Shown here piece by piece: positions 24,396-33,461 of a stretch of 64,000 nucleotides of DNA. How positions within the stretch are numbered: position 1 is the stretch's first letter; every line of letters starts with the position of its first letter. The translations under genes and the position numbers were made by a program. This DNA comes from Ephemerocybe angulata (lineage: Eukaryota > Basidiomycota > Agaricomycetes > Agaricales > Psathyrellaceae). The stretch covers positions 1 to 64,000 of the forward strand of contig JAACJK010000019.1 of the NCBI GenBank assembly GCA_013368325.1, given 5' to 3'. The notes under the pieces are model-generated. The model worked only from the letters and a program-made list of their open reading frames with translations, was not told the origin of the DNA and made no database searches.

Positions 24396-24509
24396 GGTGG
24401 AAGTGGAAGACACACTCGCTTGCTCCGTGGAAGTGGAAAACACACTCGCTTGCTCCGTGGAAGTGGAAGACACACTCGCTTGCTCCGTGGAAGTGGAAGA
24501 CACATCCCC
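24396..24509. repeat. 30-bp minisatellite, about 3.7 copies
   Basis: The unit tgctccgtggaagtggaaga plus cacactcgct (30 bp) is repeated exactly in register at 24421, 24451 and 24481, with a partial copy before and a diverging end after. It lies 110-220 bp upstream of the start of the 23460-24286 gene. The flank 24510-25036 shows no gene. Confidence 0.9.
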
Positions 24510-25036
24510 CGGTCATGAAGATCGATAAAGGGAGAGGATAAAGCAGTCTGGCCAAACCTCCTGTGGTCCCAGCTTCAATATGAAAGGCCCAAACCGACGT
24601 GGACCGTAGAAGAGAAAGGTTGCCAAAGGGGACACAGACACGAGGATGAAGCGTCTTCCATGGCCATGAGGACGTTCTCGCGTTTCAAAGGTCTGAGTCT
24701 GAGGAGCACCGCGCCCCGGCCTATAGCCAGCGACACAGGTAGGGGTTGAGTCGATCGCGAGCTATGATGTGATTGGCCCGGTCAGAGCTCGAATCCGACT
24801 TGACCAAACGACCGATGCCACAGTATGCACCTTGTTACCTTGTACGTATACCCGAGTGGGGTAGGGCGTGTCTCCACAGGTCATTGCTATTGTATCGATC
24901 GTCGTGAGTAATTAATCTGAACGAACTCCGGATCCACGCGTTGGCCAAGATCTCTGAATTCGAGGTAAAGACAGAATATCATTGATCGCGACATGCGGCG
25001 TGCTGGGACCGTGCGGCAAAGGTTATCCACACACGA

Positions 25037-25702
25037 CTACCCGCGATTGCACTCCCGCAACTCCTCTGACATACAATCGATTTCACCCTTGAGCTTGGAG
25101 ATTTCCTCGTTAACGTCCGCTGCCAGCGTCTCGGCTTTCTTCGTCAATCGGTGGATCCTTTCGATGTCCACCTGAACCGAGTCAATGTGTGTCGTCGTCT
25201 TGGCGAGCTGCTCGTTTTGTTTCGCATACGCCTCCGTCAGCACATTGATTTGGTCAATCTGCTGGATCTTGACGCTTTCAAGAAAGGAAAGGTCCTCAGA
25301 AAGGATTTCAAAGGAAGGGTCTCTACATGAACCAAGCAGGCAGTCAGGGTAAAGCATCTTCAGGTTCGGGGCAGGGAATGACGCACTTGCTAAGAAGCGA
25401 CGCCCTGGTTTCGTCTCGAGGTCCAAGAGGCGGTGCCTTTAGAGTAAGGCTTTCCAAAGGTAATCTGCAACTCGGGCAGCCTCCGAAATATTTGCCCTTC
25501 AAGCAGATGGTGCACCAGAACTCTCCTACTCGGGGAAATCATGATCAGTTATAAGACGGAACAAAGGTTTAATCTTCAGCAACTTGCCACAGCATTTAGA
25601 GACCGTCAAAGTCCCTTCAAGAAAGGGGATCTTCCCACATCCAATGCAAGAAAGCATGATTTCATCTTCGCTATCGGGCGCGGTGGGAGGGAAGGACGGC
25701 AT
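25037..25702 (-). CDS. RING-like/coiled-coil protein with a GC-AG intron (gene O)
   Basis: The ATG at 25702 gives MPSFPPTAPDSEDEIMLSC. Exon 1 ends at 25588. Joining it to 25525 across a GCAAGT..GAGTAG intron (GC-AG type, 62 nt) yields CxGC...SKCCGEFWCTIC...GGCPSC. This is an eight-cysteine RING-like arrangement in which the usual CGH histidine is replaced. A second intron leads to an exon ending at 25037 that is a long coiled coil (SVKIQQIDQINVLTEAYAKQ ... ISKLKGEIDCMSEEL). The layout RING plus coiled coil is that of gene P, transcribed divergently. It may be a ubiquitin ligase or a scaffold; the missing histidine makes zinc binding uncertain. Confidence 0.6.
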
Positions 25703-26161
25703 ATCTAGTGTGTCTCTGCGAAGCTAGGATTGGTCTGTAGACTCTCAATCACGAATTTTGTGTAGTAATCAGTCTCACGTGCCGAATGCCAGACTCATGC
25801 CCCAATTGCAACCATACCAATGCCATGCCCACCGCGCGTGTTTAAGTTGTGTCCGAGACCCCGAGAAAAGACAGACTGGGAATAAAGGCCGTACGATCGG
25901 AAGAGAGAAAGAAAGGCAAAAGAAAGACGGGGCTAGCGCGTCGCATAGTCAAGGTACAGACCAGCTTGCAATTGATTCTCCAAGCACGAGGGCATCCGCA
26001 GAGTGACCGACGGGCGTGTATATATTACTGGACCCTTGACCGACGAGGTTCTCTATTCATCGAGCCCCCGTTTCTCCTCGTCCATATATTGTACCCCATC
26101 ACCGAAGTCCTCTATTCATCGAACCCCTTTCCCTCCTCGCTGTCTAAACAGAACTTTAGCC
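25703..26161. promoter_or_regulatory. Divergent promoter region of the two RING/coiled-coil genes
   Basis: 459 bp separate the start codons of genes O (-) and P (+). Two near-identical phrases (gaggttctctattcatcgagccccc and gaagtcctctattcatcgaacccc) lie at about 26045 and 26105, 50-120 bp before the P start. They could be promoter repeats. No TATA box is obvious. Confidence 0.4.
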
Positions 26162-27124
26162 ATGCCCATCAGCGCCTGTGGAATATGTCTGGAGGATTTC
26201 CAGCCTGGTACCAATGTTACTCGCATTGAATGCGGTATGTTCAAATCGACTAGTTCTTTTATTCCGCGCCTGACGTATGAAAAGGCCACTTGTACTGCAG
26301 GGGCTGTTGCTCCATACTCATCAACCGCACGCGTGCATGTCCCATGACTTGTGACGAAATGTCAATTGCGTACCAAGACGATCTCACATCGATGGACCTG
26401 GTTTTCGTGGAGTCGACTCCGGAGGACGACACGAAAGTTGTGAACCAGTGCGTTGATATTCCTTTCATACTTACTCACACGTTTATCTAACCACGTTGGG
26501 TTTTTCTAGCTGCATTGGCACCATCGTATCACACAACGCGTTCCTCGAAACCGAGCTGGGAGAAATATCAGCACGGCTCGCCACCGGAGGCAACGAGATG
26601 ACCGCCCGCGGTGCTGCTATGGAGGATGTCCTTGATAATAGCCTTGCCGTTCTCGAGGAGCAGTCCACGGAGATCACCACTATGCAGAATGCGAGAAAGT
26701 CGCTTAGCGAAGAGGTAGAGCAGCAGAGTGTCTTATTGAAGGAGCTTGGCAAAGCACAGGTCATGGTGCGTACGGCGTCGGCATTTTATCGTTGAGGCTA
26801 ATGGCGGTTCAGGTCCGCGAAGCGCGATTCAAGCTCCAATCTCACGTCTCCAAGAACTTCCTTCTAGGTGAGGCCCATCTGAGGACGTTGATTAGGACGT
26901 TGATTGGGAGGCTAATGTTTCTTTCAGCCGCGTCTTTGTTGGCCGCACACCCAGAAGCCACTGCTATGGAAACGTCGCCCAACGCTGATCATGAGGTCGC
27001 GTCAGGTGAAATGACGTCTGGAATAGTACCCGCTGCAGGGACGGGAAGTAGCAAGAGGAAGAGAGACCACGATGTTAGTGATGCCCCCCATCCCAAAAAG
27101 CTCCGATCAGCCTCCCAGATGTGA
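26162..27124 (+). CDS. RING finger/coiled-coil protein, probable E3 ubiquitin ligase (gene P)
   Basis: Exon 1 (26162-26234) starts MPISACGICLEDFQPGTNVT. After a 50-nt intron, exon 2 (26285-26447) supplies CGHLYCRGCC...RACPMTC, completing a C3HC4 RING (C-x2-C, CGH-x2-C-x2-C, CPxxC). Exon 3 from 26510 (donor GTGCGT, acceptor TCTAG) is a coiled coil (LAVLEEQSTEITTMQNARKS ... SLSEEVEQQSVLLKEL). The last exons end at 27124 with a bipartite nuclear signal (KRKRDHDVSDAPHPKKLR). It probably ubiquitinates nuclear partners (inference). Unlike gene O, all zinc ligands are present. Confidence 0.75.
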
Positions 27125-27329
27125 TTCCACCATGTATCGAGTACTTATGCCCAATCTTTTTGTTACACTCTGCCTGATTAGCCCGCGTAATATGACTTCT
27201 CTTATCTAAACCCTGCCTAACGCGCCGCCGTAATAGTGTTATTCGTTCAGCTCTCTGGGTGAACGGCCGCTAGTTACCCGTTTGGGACTGAGTGGCGAGG
27301 TATGATAGGGGAGAGATAAAAGAAACCAA

Positions 27330-29804
27330 TCACAAACAGGAGTCAGGGTGCGGAAGCCCAGACGCAGGTACATGTAAGAGAATGAAGTTATAAGAGGCCC
27401 GTTCAACATTGGCTTTGAGTTTCCTCAGGAGGCTGTTTCCATGAAGGCGTTGTCTCCACTCTTTTATTCCAAGCGGTTGTGCCACCCCTTCCGCGATTTC
27501 TTGCTGTCGACGTTGATAGTGGTTTTCGCGATACTGATTCCATCTGCCGTAGTTCTCGCCGCAGTCTTCGGACTCAAAATAATCCGGAAGAGGCCACCAC
27601 GAACGGATCGAAATTTGTTCGCCACACCCCGTGTAACAGAGATAGGCGCCTACGATTATCTGGAGCTCAACGGGCGTCAATTCGTCGTCGATAAGCTGCT
27701 CGGAAGTGCGGGGGTGTACGAGAGAAAGGCCAGACGCATCTGAGGGGCCGGAGAGGACGTCCGTGGAGGACATTGTTGCGATAGCTAGTCGCCACACAAT
27801 CCCACCCCTCATCAGGGCTGCGCGCATTCGAGGTTGGCTAAGAAGCAAGCTGCGAGAATGAACGTATGCATCATAATCTGCTTTGCTGAAGGTATAATCG
27901 GGAAGGCGGATGGGAATCGATGTTGGGGGTGGGCGTTGGTAAGATGGCGCAAATTGTGATGTGGCCTGCGCTAGTGTGTGGAATCGCATTCCATGGCGAA
28001 CCAATCTCAAAGCGCAGTCTTCGTTTGAGATATCGCCCCATCTACAAACAGTAAGGGCGTCAGCTGCAGTTGTGACAGCGATTCTCCATCGAGCGCCTCC
28101 CCGACCATTGAAGTAGAGCATGTGGTTGCCACCACTTCGAGATCGCAGACCGTCGTGTTTGATCGCGACGATATCCATAAGGTTTGGGCCCATAGCAGGG
28201 CGCGCGGTCATCAGTGATATGTCCCACAGAAGATTCTCAGCAGTCCCAGTTTTCGCAAGGGATTCCAAGAATGATAGGGCCACTTCGCAGAATGCCAACT
28301 GTTGGAGGCTTGATCCCGTTGCTAAAGCGGGATTCAAACCGACGAGACGGAGAAGATGGACTACATTCTTCACGGTAAGGGGACGGGTGAGTTCGCCACT
28401 GGGGTAAGGCACTGGTGTGATAAAGCCGTAGTAGTTGACCAATGTATGGTGAAGTTCATCTAGGATGGAGTTCAGGCCCAGGCCCTCTGGCAAGATATCG
28501 ATTTCGTGAAGATCTCCGATAACTGTGGTTGGGGAATGTGGGCGTGAATCCGGGGAACTCTCGTGGATATGTAGGGTGGATGGAATAGGAGTCTCTGTTG
28601 TAACATTGTGCTCATCCTTTGGCTCCCCTTCATCTTCCCATGCGAGCTCCTTACAGCAATGCCATTCATTTTCAACGGGATCATACCACCTCTGGTTCTC
28701 ACTGAAGGCACTCAAAGCCTCAGAGACCTGAGACCTGAGAACGCGGGAGCGTGTTAGAACCGTCGGATTCTGACCCATCGCCTCCCAGACGAATACTCGG
28801 CAGTTCATCGTAGGAGGTTGGCGTAACCGTGAAGCCCAGAGCTGAAGATCGCTTGAAGAAGCACTACTTTGAAGGCGGCTATATCGTTGCTCGCAGTCGC
28901 TGATGTGTCGCCGAATGTAGGCCTGGCGGATAGCCAAGGCTTCTGTACACATCGGGCCATTTTCTTGTCGAGTAGGCGATGTGGAGTCGGGGATGCAAGG
29001 TCGTGGAGAGCTATGAAGGGCTTCGACGGGCGGATGGAACTCTGGTGGCACAAGGAGAGCTGTATCCTCCGCCCACCGAAACCAGACAGGAATGTTGTAT
29101 TCGACAAACCAGCGGATAGGAGGGAGCCACCCATCGTCCAGAGCGGGGTCAACAATGGTTCCTGCACGTGGAACGTCTCGCGTGAAGTTACAGATGGTAG
29201 ACTGGTGCAGTCCTTCCAGCCAGTGCTGAGAAAACTGTTTCTCGTCAAGGTGTCGGAGCCACGCGTGCGGTAGAGGAGGAAGGACCCCTCCTCTTTGTAC
29301 ATCCCCGCGTCTAGACTGGACTTGGGCGATTATGAAGGCCAGGAGACCTTGCCAGACTATAAACCAGTCGCTTGCGGCTCGAGCCACGCGGCGAACTTCT
29401 TCTGCAGAGCGGGCTGGTTGATCGTAACCGAATGCCGATGGTAGGTACGGAGGGATGGCGGCAATCTGGAAGTGGCTTGTAAGAAAGGTGACAGCGTCCC
29501 TGAGGCCTCCTTCAAGTCTCTTCCAACGTAGGACGTCGCTCATTGGCATAATGTAGTGCCCGTCCGGCAAATGCTGGGGTTGGGGGATTCGTATGAGCCG
29601 ATCAAAAGGAGGGTCGAACGAAGGATTAGCTCTTGGAACAAAAGCCAGCCATCCGTATGCTTTCGACCAGACTTTGGGGGTTTGCAGCTCGGTCAAGTCC
29701 AAATCGGCCTTTGGGGGTCCAAATGAGTTCCCTTCATTGCTTGGTGCCACTAATCTTCGATCGCAGTTCGGAGAGTAGTACAAGGCATCCCCTATGCGAG
29801 ACAT
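27330..29804 (-). CDS. 824-residue orphan protein
   Basis: A single uninterrupted exon, unusual here, beginning MSRIGDALYYSPNCDRRLVA. It is rich in Trp and Arg, with motifs such as YNIPVWFRWAEDTALLVPP (~residue 240) and QRWYDPVENEWHCCKEL (~residue 380). I associate such motifs loosely with large hypothetical proteins of agaricomycetes, from memory only. No catalytic, membrane or nucleic-acid-binding motif is visible. The C-terminal 100 residues are strongly charged (WNQYRENHYQRRQQEIAEG). Long antisense frames within it are shadows. Confidence 0.8.
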   Translation of the reverse strand: MSRIGDALYYSPNCDRRLVAPSNEGNSFGPPKADLDLTELQTPKVWSKAYGWLAFVPRANPSFDPPFDRLIRIPQPQHLPDGHYIMPMSDVLRWKRLEGGLRDAVTFLTSHFQIAAIPPYLPSAFGYDQPARSAEEVRRVARAASDWFIVWQGLLAFIIAQVQSRRGDVQRGGVLPPLPHAWLRHLDEKQFSQHWLEGLHQSTICNFTRDVPRAGTIVDPALDDGWLPPIRWFVEYNIPVWFRWAEDTALLVPPEFHPPVEALHSSPRPCIPDSTSPTRQENGPMCTEALAIRQAYIRRHISDCEQRYSRLQSSASSSDLQLWASRLRQPPTMNCRVFVWEAMGQNPTVLTRSRVLRSQVSEALSAFSENQRWYDPVENEWHCCKELAWEDEGEPKDEHNVTTETPIPSTLHIHESSPDSRPHSPTTVIGDLHEIDILPEGLGLNSILDELHHTLVNYYGFITPVPYPSGELTRPLTVKNVVHLLRLVGLNPALATGSSLQQLAFCEVALSFLESLAKTGTAENLLWDISLMTARPAMGPNLMDIVAIKHDGLRSRSGGNHMLYFNGRGGARWRIAVTTAADALTVCRWGDISNEDCALRLVRHGMRFHTLAQATSQFAPSYQRPPPTSIPIRLPDYTFSKADYDAYVHSRSLLLSQPRMRAALMRGGIVWRLAIATMSSTDVLSGPSDASGLSLVHPRTSEQLIDDELTPVELQIIVGAYLCYTGCGEQISIRSWWPLPDYFESEDCGENYGRWNQYRENHYQRRQQEIAEGVAQPLGIKEWRQRLHGNSLLRKLKANVERASYNFILLHVPASGLPHPDSCL

Positions 29805-30464
29805 TCCATGGTATTCACTATTTCACGAGAGTTGTAAGCTCAAATAGAACCGCAGTTTGTGGTAGAACTAACATAGAGTCTGTGATCATGAGAATGTCCG
29901 TCATTTTTATGCTGAGTCGAGGGGTGGCTAATTGAAACCGGGAACTCCCGATAACACAGAGCCGATGCTATTATATGTGGGGATGTGAAGCTCGCAACGC
30001 GTGAATGGGATCTCCCGAGCCACGGTTGATGCTAACTTGAAGCTGGGTAAGGAGTCGAGGAACATGAACGTGAACTTGAGAAGAGTCGCACCCAGAGAAG
30101 TCAAAGCGGTAGCCTGAGAATTTACATCCAAATCGATACACAACGTGATTCGTCGGAGTTGAAATATCGAATTCGCCCAAACTGCTGGTTCCTAAGTTTG
30201 ATCCACGACCATAGATAGATCCAAGCTCCCACTTTCGTCTACCTCCGCCCAAGCTCTCACTTTCCTCTACCTCCACCCCACCTTACCTTATTCCGTACAG
30301 AACCGTTGCTTGGGAGATCCCGACAACTTCTTACGGATCACCTCGCGGATTCCAGGCTGTTGCGCCATAGATTGGAGGCGTACATGGTTCATATACTTCA
30401 AGGCCAACGGTTTTGGATCTGACGGGAATCTCTCCTTGTACGTTAGTTTCCTGTATTTTAAGTC
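29805..30464. other. Upstream region of the orphan gene and left flank of the KDZ element
   Basis: No gene recognised. Contains a duplicated phrase (aagctcccactttcgtctacctccgccc / aagctctcactttcctctacctccacc) at about 30220-30280. Confidence 0.4.
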
Positions 30465-30472
30465 GCATTTGT
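30465..30472. repeat. Left target-site duplication of the KDZ element
   Basis: GCATTTGT directly precedes the terminal repeat start CACCTTAGTC. The same octamer follows the opposite end at 45685-45692. Because the first G of the right copy could belong to the terminal repeat, the duplication is 7 or 8 bp. Confidence 0.65.
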
Positions 30473-30890
30473 CACCTTAGTCACATAGGAAAAGTAACCT
30501 ATTAGGTACAAACATTTCTCTTTCCCTGGTACCCAAGAGGTTAGGGATTTCCCGCCATTTCCAGAGCCATATTTCCTCCTTGCCCCATTCGTATTACCCT
30601 GGCATTTTCCAGGGTGATTTCTTTCCTTTTCCATGCAATTTTTTCCCTTTCCAGGGTGGCTTTTTTCCTTCCCATGGACCAATTTCCCCTACTATTTTCC
30701 CTACCCTTTCCCCCTTTTCCACATCATTTCCTCCATCAATGTCACAGTCACGGGGTGTCCGGGGTCCTACCCCTGTTTTTTTTTTCGCTTTTGCGTTTTT
30801 TAGGTACTTTGGCCCGAGGATCAGTTGGTGCTATACAGGGGCGATTCTATAGCCCTCACAACTGTATTACATTGATTCGGCTAATAATTC
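30473..30890 (+). repeat. Left terminal inverted repeat
   Basis: Matches the reverse complement of 45260-45684 at an estimated 80% or more. Shared landmarks include the outer AGTCACATAGGAAAAGTAAC, the CCAGGGTG...TTTCCAGG stretch, TCACGGGGTGTCCGGGGTCC, a homopolymer T run, and the inner GGATCAGT..GTGCTATA and CACAACTGTAT. Confidence 0.85.
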
Positions 30891-31639
30891 ACCCTTTCCT
30901 TCTCTTTCCCAAATCCTTTCCAGTTTAGTTCACTCTTTCTCAGAACATTACCATGGCACTATACTAATCCCCAGATAAAAGAAAAGCAGTATAATTGACC
31001 TTACCCTGACCCTATTCTGGGCACAGAATTGACCTTACCCTGACCCTATTCTGGGCACAGAACCATTACCCAGGAAGAGGATATATTTCCCAAAGAGTAT
31101 ACTTGCCAATAAGTATCAAAAGACAAGCCAAAAGTAAAGGGACAGTATTACTGGGGCACACATTCTATTCCTAGGTAAAGAGATCCCTTACCATGGATGG
31201 AGATCTATTACCTGTTCCCTTGACCAATGTTTTACCAGGGCATAGATTTATGTCCAAGGAGCATTCTGTATTCCGTAACTATGACCAGACCTCTTTGGAA
31301 CTATACCCAGGGAGCAAATTTCTATTACGCATCAAAAGACAACCCAAAAGTAAAGGGACGGTATTACCAGGGCACACATTCTATTCCTAGGTAAAGAAAT
31401 CCCTTACCATGGATGGAAATGTCTATCCCTGGTAACAGAATATCTTTCCACCTAGGGAAGACCATTTCCCACATTACCAGGTATGACCAGCTCTTCCATA
31501 ACCAATGACTTAGAAGAATGCAGAAGGCGAAATAGAGAAGGTCAGACTCCTGGCTAAGTGTGGATCTGCAGAAGATCAAGTACCTACAGGAACTAGGGAG
31601 AGAGAAGGACAGGTTCGGGGCCAGAGTCAGAATTCCCAC

Positions 31640-32415
31640 AAGATGAAATACCTTCAATATCCAGCGACAAGGTGGAGGACAGATCCATGGCTAAGTGTAG
31701 AGAGAGAAGGACAGGTTCGGGCCAGAGTCAGAATTCGCACAAGATCAAATACCTTCAATATTCAGCGACAAGGCAGAGGACAGATCCGGGGCTGAGTGAG
31801 GATTCGCACAAGGTCAAATACCTTCAATATCCATCGACAAGGCGGAGGACTGATCTGGGAATGAGTGTGGATCTGCAGAAGATAAAGGGAGAAGGCCATA
31901 TCCGGGGCTGAGTGCAAATCCACAGAAGATAAAGTACCTTCAGGATCCAGCGATGGGGAGAAGGTCCTATCCGGGGCTGAGTGCGGATCCGCAGAAGATA
32001 AAGTACCTTCAGGATCCAGCGACAGGGAGAAGGGGATCCGCAGAAAATAAAGTACCTTCAAGATCCAGCGATGGGGAGAAGGTCATATCCGGGGCTGAGT
32101 GTGGATCCACAGAAGATAAAGTACCTTCAAGATCCAGCGACAGGGAGAAGGTCATATCCGGGGCTTCCGGGGCTGAGTGTGGATCCACAGAAGATAAAGT
32201 ACCTTCAAGATCCAGCGACAGGGAGAAGGTCATATCCGGGGCTCAGTGCGGATCCACAGAAGATAAAGTACCTTCAGGATCCAGCGACAGGGAGAAGGGG
32301 ATCCACAGAAAATAAAGTACCTTCAGGATCCAGCGACAGGGAGAAGGTCATATCCGGGGCTGAGTGCGGATCCGCAGAAGATAAAGTACCTTCAGGATCC
32401 AGCAACGGGTAGAAG
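31640..32415. repeat. Tandem array of about 69-bp units in the left arm
   Basis: Units contain GATCCAGCGACAGGGAGAAGG, CATATCCGGGGCTGAGTG and AGATAAAGTACCTTCA. About eight clear copies run from 31860 to 32415, with degenerate copies back to 31640; some units are shortened to about 48 bp. The open frames in it on both strands are a by-product of the repeat. The preceding part (30891-31639) is built from imperfect inverted and direct phrases such as TTACCATGGATGG and TTACCAGGGCA. Confidence 0.85.
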
Positions 32416-32560
32416 GTCAGACTCAGGGTGGGTGTCACAGTTGTGCAAGAGACAATCACTAACCAGCTTGCTTGCCAAGTAATCAAACAGTACCTAACTT
32501 ACAGACATGAAGGGAGGCCTGATCATATATATTCAATGTAATCTAAATACATGTAGAACT

Positions 32561-33260
32561 ATAAAACAACACAAGCTGCTTTGCCCAAACCAAGCCTGGA
32601 TGCTCCTGGGAGCAGGAGAGTGAGGAGGAGGAGAAGAGGAGGAGGGGAGGGGAGGGGAGGAGTGCACCAAAAAGGGTAAGCTTACCAATATTGATGGTTC
32701 CCGCGCGCGCGTACAGCCACTGGCACGCACGGAAAAAAGCGCCAAGTCCACCAATAAAGCCCTCCTGTAAGGCCAGAGTACCTTTGGAGATCTAGAAAAG
32801 GCAATATAAGCAGTAATTGAGGCATTTTGGACCGTTCTGTCACCTCAGAATTTCTTAGCCAAGTCGAGGGGGCCCAGGAGGCGAGGAGGAGAGGCGGGAG
32901 GAGGAGGAGGCTACCAAAAAAGGTAAGCTTACCAATATTGATGGTTCCCGCGCGCGCGTACAGCCACTGGCACGCACGGAAAAAAGCGCCAAGTCCACCA
33001 ATGAAGCCCTCCTGTAAGGCCAGAGTACCTTTGGAGATCTAGGAAAGGCGATATAAGCAATAATTGAGGCATTCTGGGCCGTTCTACCGACTCAGAATTT
33101 CTTAGCCAAGTCGAGGGGGCCCAGGAGGCGAGGAGGAGAGGCCGGAGGAGGAGGAGGCTACCAAAAAGGGTAAGCTTACCAATATTGATGGTTCCCGCGC
33201 GTGCGTACAGCCACTCGCTCGCCCCGAAACTACCAAGTTCCTTCTGGTCCCTGTAAGGCC
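32561..33260. repeat. Left array of about 245-bp units
   Basis: Roughly three units. Each contains TTCTTAGCCAAGTCGAGGGG, a purine-rich GGAGGAGG run, GGTAAGCTTACCAATATTGA (itself holding a GGTAAGCTTACC palindrome), CCCGCGCGCGCGTACAGCCA and GCCAAGTCCACCAATAAAGC. The same units occur inverted at 43535-44165. Confidence 0.9.
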
Positions 33261-33461
33261 GGATGCGTTGTAGATAAAGAAACAAAATAGAACTAAGTAG
33301 AACCCTAAGAGGGAGGAGAAAAAAATGCATTCGTAGAGCTACTGAGATACAAGGAGCCTTGGGAGTAATATACTTTTGGGAACGAGTCAAGGAACAAGGG
33401 AGAAAGAAAAGATAATTAACTTGCATCTACGTAACCCCTGCTTTTAAGTAAAGAAACAAGT

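Noticed and set aside
24287..24505. N-terminal extension of the 23460-24286 gene with repeats of KRVCLPLPRS
   Set aside because: The extension only translates the 30-bp minisatellite; a good ATG lies at 24286.
31640..32415. Several 70-120-residue open frames in the tandem array
   Set aside because: Repeat by-products on both strands; the unit length is a multiple of three or the frames drift, and no protein signal is seen.
31640..32415. Possible CRISPR-like array
   Set aside because: Repeats are directly adjacent without unique spacers and the DNA is eukaryotic.
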